From contig NZ_CP117879.1 of assembly GCF_028736155.1 (NCBI RefSeq), positions 3,534,001 to 3,598,000 on the forward strand: a stretch of 64,000 nucleotides of DNA, written 5' to 3'. This DNA is from Flavobacterium sp. KACC 22763 (lineage in GTDB: Bacteria > Bacteroidota > Bacteroidia > Flavobacteriales > Flavobacteriaceae). Both the position numbers and the translations under genes were made by a program. This document shows, in pieces, positions 59,091 through 64,000 of this stretch; within the stretch, counting starts at the first letter, position 1, and each line of letters begins with the position of its first letter. The notes beneath the pieces are model-generated. The model made no database searches, was not told where the DNA came from, and was given only the letters and a program-made list of their open reading frames with translations.

Positions 59091-60223
59091 TTTAATAAAC
59101 CTTTATCTTTCATTTCAGTCACAGACTTTTCATATTTACTTTCTTCAATTTTTTGTGTTAAAACCCACTCTGAAAAAATTCTAATTCCGTCTTCAAATGA
59201 ATATCGAGGTTTAAAATCTAATCTACTCGAAATTTTACTCAAATCAGCATAATTATGTCTAATATCTCCTAAACGGAAGTTTCCAGAAACTGTAAGTGGA
59301 ACGTTAATATTGTAATTTTTCATTAATTCATTGGCAACCGTAATTACATCAGTCGGTATTCCAGAACCAACATTAAATATGTTCCGGTTTGCTTCTGGTT
59401 TTTCAATTCCTAAAACAGTAGCATTAACTACATCTTCGATGAATACAAAATCTCTAGACTCTTTACCATCCTCAAAAATATTAATCTCTTTTCCGTTTCG
59501 AATTAACGTAGAAAATATAGACAAAATTCCAGTATATGGATTACTTAACGATTGTCCAGGGCCATACACATTTTGATATCTAAAAGCAACAGGTTCAATC
59601 CCTATCGTCGGACATACTGTCATGATCATCTGTTCCTGATTTTGTTTTGTAATTCCATACACTGAACTTGGGTGAATTTTAGATTCCTCATCAGTAGCTA
59701 CTAGTGCTAATACTCCTTCACAATCCTTATACTTCACTTCAAAATCACCATTGCTCATATCCTCAGAATTACGATGTTTTGGATAAACAAAGCCTTTATC
59801 TTTTGAATAATATTTGCCCTCACCGTATATTGATCTTGAAGAAGCAACAACAATTTTTTTTATTGTATGCGGATTATTAGCAAGTATATCTAACATTAAT
59901 GCAGTTCCTCCTATGTTTACATTAGAGTACTTTTCAATTTCATACATAGATTGACCAGTACCTGTTTCCGCAGCCAAATGAACGATAACATCATTACCTT
60001 GGATTGCTAATTTTATGTTGTCACTATTTCTAATGTCCCCTTCTATAAACTTTACTTTATCTTTGATTGACAAATAAAGAAAAGAATTGTTCTTTGCATC
60101 AACTCCGTGTATTTGCGGAGATAAATTATCGAGAACTGTAATATTATAACCTTTTTTAACAAGTGCTAAACAAAGATTAGATCCTATAAAACCAGCGCCA
60201 CCGGTAATTAATATATTTTTCAT
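59087..60223 (-). CDS. NAD-dependent sugar epimerase, dTDP-L-rhamnose 4-epimerase-like
   Basis: The 378-residue SDR begins KNILITGGAGFIGSNLCLALVKKGY followed by VLDNLSPQIHG, a stretch I associate with dTDP-L-rhamnose 4-epimerases (WbiB/Tll type), which yield dTDP-6-deoxy-L-talose. VHLAAETGTGQSMYE, VVASSRSIYGEG and SVYGITKQNQEQ with the Tyr-x3-Lys pair are present; the long insertion after IYGEGKYY (cysteine-containing) and ENVYGPGQSLSNPYTG are also typical. It has about 40 more residues than GalE-type proteins. UDP-sugar 4-epimerase activity is the main alternative. Confidence 0.87.
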   Translation of the reverse strand: MKNILITGGAGFIGSNLCLALVKKGYNITVLDNLSPQIHGVDAKNNSFLYLSIKDKVKFIEGDIRNSDNIKLAIQGNDVIVHLAAETGTGQSMYEIEKYSNVNIGGTALMLDILANNPHTIKKIVVASSRSIYGEGKYYSKDKGFVYPKHRNSEDMSNGDFEVKYKDCEGVLALVATDEESKIHPSSVYGITKQNQEQMIMTVCPTIGIEPVAFRYQNVYGPGQSLSNPYTGILSIFSTLIRNGKEINIFEDGKESRDFVFIEDVVNATVLGIEKPEANRNIFNVGSGIPTDVITVANELMKNYNINVPLTVSGNFRLGDIRHNYADLSKISSRLDFKPRYSFEDGIRIFSEWVLTQKIEESKYEKSVTEMKDKGLLK

Positions 60224-60236
60224 TTTTTTTTAAATT

Positions 60237-60845
60237 TTAATTAAATTCTCCAATAGAATTTGTTTTTAACCAAGCTTTATTATTTACACAATATCTTTTA
60301 ACAATTTTAACTGGATTTCCAACGGCAACACAAAAATCAGGAATATCTTTATTTACTATAGAATTTGCTCCGATTACGCAATTTTTACCAATTGAGGCTC
60401 CTATAATACAAACATTCTCTCCAATCCAAGTTCCCTCACCAATAGACACATGCTTTAATTGCTTTATTCTTTGTTTGTGTATTGGCATATCTATTGAATC
60501 ATAAGTATGTTGGTTATCTGATATGTAAACCTTATCTGCCGTTAAAACATCTTTTTCGATAATTATTTTAGATGTCGCATATATATGATTAAAATTACCA
60601 ATTCGAGCTCCACTTTTAATTTCTAAAGTACACTTACTTCCAGTTAATGGAACAGCAGCAAGCCAAGAATATTTGCCAACAACAACATCACTTCCTATTA
60701 AAATGTTTTTATAACCTTCAATTTTAAGAGGCTTCATTATTCTACTAAATCCTTCTATTTTTTTAAACAAAAGAAAATAGTATGGGTATATGAATAAGTA
60801 GTAAATTATCGTTTTACACTTATTCAAAATATTAACAATTATCAT
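60237..60845 (-). CDS. Hexapeptide-repeat acyltransferase (WcaF/LacA-like)
   Basis: The 202-residue protein is a left-handed beta-helix acyltransferase: IKSGARIGNFNHIYATSKIII, VYISDNQHTYDSID with the likely catalytic His, then SIGEGTWIGENVCIIGASIGKNCVIGANSIVNKDIPDFCVAVGNP as successive turns. A hydrophobic N-terminal stretch (about 8-30) suggests membrane contact. It probably O- or N-acetylates a repeat-unit sugar. It overlaps the GT2 gene upstream by one base. A role as the missing N-acetyltransferase for the PglE-like product is possible but its sequence is not PglD-like. Confidence 0.87.
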   Translation of the reverse strand: MIIVNILNKCKTIIYYLFIYPYYFLLFKKIEGFSRIMKPLKIEGYKNILIGSDVVVGKYSWLAAVPLTGSKCTLEIKSGARIGNFNHIYATSKIIIEKDVLTADKVYISDNQHTYDSIDMPIHKQRIKQLKHVSIGEGTWIGENVCIIGASIGKNCVIGANSIVNKDIPDFCVAVGNPVKIVKRYCVNNKAWLKTNSIGEFN

Positions 60846-61675
60846 TATACAGTTTTATAATACAAATATCTTGCTGACCATTTAGCTAATTCCTTCAATG
60901 CAATAATTTTATACTTAAAACTTGGCATCACTTTCCAATTGTACCAATAAGTGAGCACTATAGTCCAAGCCATTTTAGTAGAACGTTTCACTGCAACTCC
61001 CGAAGAATTGTTAGAGTGAACTCTATACTTTGCACCAATAAGATCTTCAAAAATAAGCAAATTATGAGCTGCGGCCCTTTGATAAAAATACCAATCTTCT
61101 GCAATTAAATTTTCTTTATATCTTCCAATAATATCGAAAATTTCACGATTGATTATAATACTTGGACCAGAAATTTGTGGACTAATTAAAGTACATAACA
61201 AAATAGCATCATCAGTCAAAAATCTAGATTTATCTCCTTTATTATAGTCAACAATACTGCTATCCATAATAACTTTATCATTTTCATCAATAACTAATGA
61301 ATCACTTATTAATGCCTTTTTATGAGGATTATTTTCCAGAATAGTCACTCTTTTCAATATACTTCCAGATACTAGCAAATCATCACTAGGAAGAGGAATT
61401 AAATATTTACCTTTAGATAAATCAATAAGCTCATTCAATGTCTTACAAAGACCTCTATTTTCCCTATTTTTATATACTATTTTTAAAGAATGCTGATTAT
61501 TATTTTCTATCCATTCGCTAATTATTCCATGTGATTTATCAGAAGAGCCATCGTTAATAATAATCAGTTCTTTGTTAGAATAATCATCTTGTAAAACTGT
61601 TTTAAGCATATTTAAAACATACTTCTCATGATTATAACAAGGTATTATAATTGAAACTAAAGGAAGGTCACTCAT
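60845..61675 (-). CDS. Glycosyltransferase family 2
   Basis: A 276-residue GT-A protein: VSIIIPCYNHEKYVLNMLKTV, LIIINDGSSDKSHGII, NRGLCKTLNELIDLSKG and the DxD-type LPSDDLLV, with LIAEDWYFYQRAA holding the ED catalytic base. All motifs look intact. Donor and acceptor are unknown. It is coupled to the flippase gene by an eight-base overlap and to the acyltransferase by a one-base overlap. Confidence 0.92.
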   Translation of the reverse strand: MSDLPLVSIIIPCYNHEKYVLNMLKTVLQDDYSNKELIIINDGSSDKSHGIISEWIENNNQHSLKIVYKNRENRGLCKTLNELIDLSKGKYLIPLPSDDLLVSGSILKRVTILENNPHKKALISDSLVIDENDKVIMDSSIVDYNKGDKSRFLTDDAILLCTLISPQISGPSIIINREIFDIIGRYKENLIAEDWYFYQRAAAHNLLIFEDLIGAKYRVHSNNSSGVAVKRSTKMAWTIVLTYWYNWKVMPSFKYKIIALKELAKWSARYLYYKTV

Positions 61676-62924
61676 TTTTATAAAAAATTAATTTTCGAAA
61701 GTAACTTAACATAAATATAAAATAAATAAAATAGTTTATTACAAATGCTATTGTCAAACCTATTAAACCAAATACATCCACACATATATACCCAAAAATA
61801 AGATATGTTAAGCTAAAAACAATTTCGGTTATAATAAAAAGCTTTGTCATGGCCTTTGCCAACATTAAATATGAAATTAACCATGCAGCAATTTTAAAAA
61901 AATCACCAATTAGTTGATACAAAAAAAGCTGTTCCATTTCTACAAAACTATTCGTATAAAGAAGTTTTATGATGAATAATCTTGAAAAATATATTAATAA
62001 ACAGCTGATAAAAACAACTGGCATAATTATTTTGTAACCATACAAGATTTCATTTCGAAGATCTTTATCTTCTTTTAATGAAGAGAGCTTCGGCAAATAA
62101 TAAGTGCTTAATGCTGTTGTTATTAATAATAAATATCCATCTGACACCTTCATCATTCCTTGCCAATATCCCGCCGCATCCAAACCAATTTTTGAAATTA
62201 CCATATCACGTAGTAAAATCTGAACAACAGGAGCTGTAAATACAGAAACTAAAGCCATTAAACTAAAGCCTCCAAGTTTCTTTGCAAGCGTTTTATCAAA
62301 TGAATACTTAAAATAACTCCATGAAAACCAATTGCTTTTAATCACAAAGAAGAGAGTAATAAAAAAAACTATAGATTGGGAAAGAACAATAGAATACAAA
62401 GCTCCTTCAATTTTGCAAAAGTAAACTAATAATACCGTAAATATTAGACCTACTAAACTCCCAAATGTATTTACAATTGTATATTTCTTTATTTCACTTT
62501 TGCCATTTAAAATAGAAATCAAAAGATTATTTAATGAATAAAAAATTATTGTTATCCCTAAAACTCTAATTGCATTATTGTAAATAGAGTTTTTTAGTAT
62601 TAAATTTGAAAAATAATTAGCCCATATAAATAAGAAAAAACCAAAAAAAAAGGAGCAAAACATTGAAATTCTTAATGCAGTACTGAGCATTTTCTTTTGT
62701 TTAAGCTCATTGTTTTCATATTCGGCTGTATATTTTACTACTCCCGTGTTAATTGCTCCATTAGAAACTGTCAAAATAATGGCAACAAAATTTGTAAATT
62801 GACCAATTACTGCAACACCAGCAGGTCCCGTAAATATTGCTACAATTTTATTAGCAATAAACCCAGAAGCAATGCGTATAAATGTTGTAATAGCAGAATA
62901 AAGAGAAGTTTTAATTAATTTCAA
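61668..62924 (-). CDS. wzx: O-antigen flippase Wzx (polysaccharide translocase)
   Basis: The 418-residue protein of the MOP superfamily has about twelve membrane helices. Its N-terminus LIKTSLYSAITTFIRIASGFIANKIVAIFTGPAGVAVIGQF is a signature of WzxE-like O-antigen translocases. Wzx flips undecaprenyl-linked repeat units to the periplasm for Wzy. Together with the Wzy-like protein, it defines the right block as a Wzx/Wzy system, separate from the Wzm/Wzt exporter in the left block. The gene lies five bases from the aminotransferase upstream. Confidence 0.94.
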   Translation of the reverse strand: MKLIKTSLYSAITTFIRIASGFIANKIVAIFTGPAGVAVIGQFTNFVAIILTVSNGAINTGVVKYTAEYENNELKQKKMLSTALRISMFCSFFFGFFLFIWANYFSNLILKNSIYNNAIRVLGITIIFYSLNNLLISILNGKSEIKKYTIVNTFGSLVGLIFTVLLVYFCKIEGALYSIVLSQSIVFFITLFFVIKSNWFSWSYFKYSFDKTLAKKLGGFSLMALVSVFTAPVVQILLRDMVISKIGLDAAGYWQGMMKVSDGYLLLITTALSTYYLPKLSSLKEDKDLRNEILYGYKIIMPVVFISCLLIYFSRLFIIKLLYTNSFVEMEQLFLYQLIGDFFKIAAWLISYLMLAKAMTKLFIITEIVFSLTYLIFGYICVDVFGLIGLTIAFVINYFIYFIFMLSYFRKLIFYKNE

Positions 62925-62929
62925 AATAC

Positions 62930-64000
62930 TTAAAACTTATTTAAAACTTCTACGATTCTCGCTATTTCATCATTACTCATAACAGGACTAATTGGCAAAC
63001 TCAATACTTCTTCATGTATTTTCTCCGTTATTGGTAAAGAAATACTTGACATCTCAGAATAACATTCTTGTTTATGCAGAGGAATCGGGTAATGTATTAA
63101 AGTCTGAATTTTATGCTCTTGTAGATAAATCTGTAATTCATCACGGTTATTTGCACGAATCACAAAAAGATGCCAAACATGTTCTTCTGTTTTATTAATA
63201 TGTGGCAATATTATTTTATCATTCTTTATATTCTGCATATAATAATTCGCTATCTCTCGACGCAAAATTGTTTCATTATCTAAATAATTCATTTTAACAT
63301 TTAGAAATGCCGCTTGAATTTCATCCATACGACTGTTTAACCCTTGATATTGATTTATATATTTTTGAGCGGAGCCGTAATTTGCTAGAGTACGTATTAC
63401 TTTAGCTAATTCAATATCTTTCGCAGTGACAGCCCCTGAATCACCCAGTGCTCCTAAATTCTTCCCTGGATAAAAACTAAATCCAGCTGCATCTCCTAAA
63501 TTACCTGTTCTAATACCATTCCAACACGCTCCAATAGCCTGAGCGTTATCTTCAATTAATTTTAAATTATTAGATTTGGCTAAGATTTCAAGTTCTTCAC
63601 TCCAACAAGCACGTCCATAAAGATGAACTATCATTATAGCTTTAGTTTTTGAGGTAATCTTATCTTTTAATAAATTTAAATCTAGATTGTAAGTATCTAA
63701 ATCTGGTTCTACAAGAATAGGAATCAATTTATTGTCAGTAATGGCTAAAACAGAGGCTATGTAAGTATTAGCAGGAACAATAATTTCATCCCCTTCTTGC
63801 ATTACCCCCAATTCGATATAGGCTTTAAAAATAAGGCGTAAAGCATCTAAACCATTAGCAACCGCTACTGCATTTCCACCCCCTTGATAAGTTTCGAGAT
63901 TTTTTTCGAACTCCTTTACTCTCTCCCCTAATAAATACCACCCGCTGTCAATTACCTCATCTGCAACTTTTTTTAATTCAGTTGTATATTGAGCATTTAT
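62930..64000 (-). CDS. DegT/DnrJ/EryC1/StrS aminotransferase (FdtB/VioA-like), 5' truncated by window edge
   Basis: The frame runs open to the last base of the window, so the N-terminus is missing; about 356 residues are visible of the usual 365-375. It starts with ...[20 protein letters not shown], then [49 protein letters not shown] and [18 protein letters not shown], where the Lys binds PLP. The SFYPxKNLGAxGDxGA pattern groups it with FdtB/WecE/QdtB-like enzymes that aminate dTDP-3- or 4-keto-6-deoxy sugars. A shorter start at the TTG codon at 63811 is an artefact. A cupin of FdtA type lies 13 kb downstream. Confidence 0.92.
   Translation of the reverse strand: MNAQYTTELKKVADEVIDSGWYLLGERVKEFEKNLETYQGGGNAVAVANGLDALRLIFKAYIELGVMQEGDEIIVPANTYIASVLAITDNKLIPILVEPDLDTYNLDLNLLKDKITSKTKAIMIVHLYGRACWSEELEILAKSNNLKLIEDNAQAIGACWNGIRTGNLGDAAGFSFYPGKNLGALGDSGAVTAKDIELAKVIRTLANYGSAQKYINQYQGLNSRMDEIQAAFLNVKMNYLDNETILRREIANYYMQNIKNDKIILPHINKTEEHVWHLFVIRANNRDELQIYLQEHKIQTLIHYPIPLHKQECYSEMSSISLPITEKIHEEVLSLPISPVMSNDEIARIVEVLNKF

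Noticed and set aside
15761..64000. Insertion sequence or phage-borne origin of the glycan island
   Set aside because: No transposase, integrase, phage gene or flanking direct repeat was seen inside the window; transfer by homologous recombination remains possible but is not shown.

Overview
The window looks like a chromosomal segment of a Flavobacterium-type bacterium (Bacteroidota, Flavobacteriaceae). Evidence: strongly A+T-rich DNA, no clear Shine-Dalgarno sites, several TAnnTTTG (-7) promoter elements, a PorV/PorQ-family outer-membrane protein, a DUF4105 protein, a RecQ without zinc cysteines, and palindromic intergenic repeats that I associate with flavobacteria. No rRNA, tRNA, CRISPR array, insertion sequence or phage gene was seen.

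Bases 1-15760 are mixed housekeeping DNA: the end of a quinone oxidoreductase, an acidic protein with two tandem SUKH (SMI1/KNR4) paralogues, an FAD-dependent dehydrogenase, a small membrane protein, recQ, then a forward set kdsD-tatC-carboxymuconolactone decarboxylase-lptB (KDO synthesis, Tat export, LPS export). A DUF5808-like small gene broken by an in-frame stop follows, then a GH25 muramidase, pssA, a PorV/PorQ-like barrel and a DUF4105 membrane protein.

Bases 15761-64000 are one surface-polysaccharide island in which every gene reads on the minus strand, so transcription runs from the right edge leftwards. It falls into two blocks. The right block (43999-64000) is a Wzx/Wzy-type O-antigen or capsule cluster: a DegT aminotransferase cut by the edge, Wzx flippase, Wzy polymerase, four glycosyltransferases, two GDP-mannose dehydratase paralogues, GDP-fucose synthase, a dTDP-rhamnose 4-epimerase-like enzyme, a WecA/WbpL-like initiating transferase with a WbpV-like reductase and a WbpM/PglF-like dehydratase, a PglE-like aminotransferase, and rfbC-rfbD-rfbA. 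rfbB is not in the window. The left block (15761-43866) begins after a stem-loop at 43940-43967 and carries an ABC exporter (Wzm/Wzt with a C-terminal sugar-recognition-type domain), a methyltransferase, about fourteen glycosyltransferases, a NeuB-NeuC-NeuA nonulosonic-acid set, an MBOAT/SGNH acylation pair, two further acyltransferases, an O-antigen ligase/polymerase-like protein and a second initiating phosphoglycosyltransferase.

Taken together, the island can supply 6-deoxy and amino sugars (rhamnose/6-deoxytalose, fucose, QuiNAc/FucNAc or bacillosamine type) and a nonulosonic acid, start chains on undecaprenyl phosphate by two different enzymes, and export by two different routes. The most unusual observations are this dual export arrangement, the acylation/nonulosonate module, the heptanucleotide repeat directly in front of rfbA, the broken DUF5808 gene, the gene remnant at 36907-37047 and the zinc-less RecQ. 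All functions are inferred by reading the sequence; no database search was possible.
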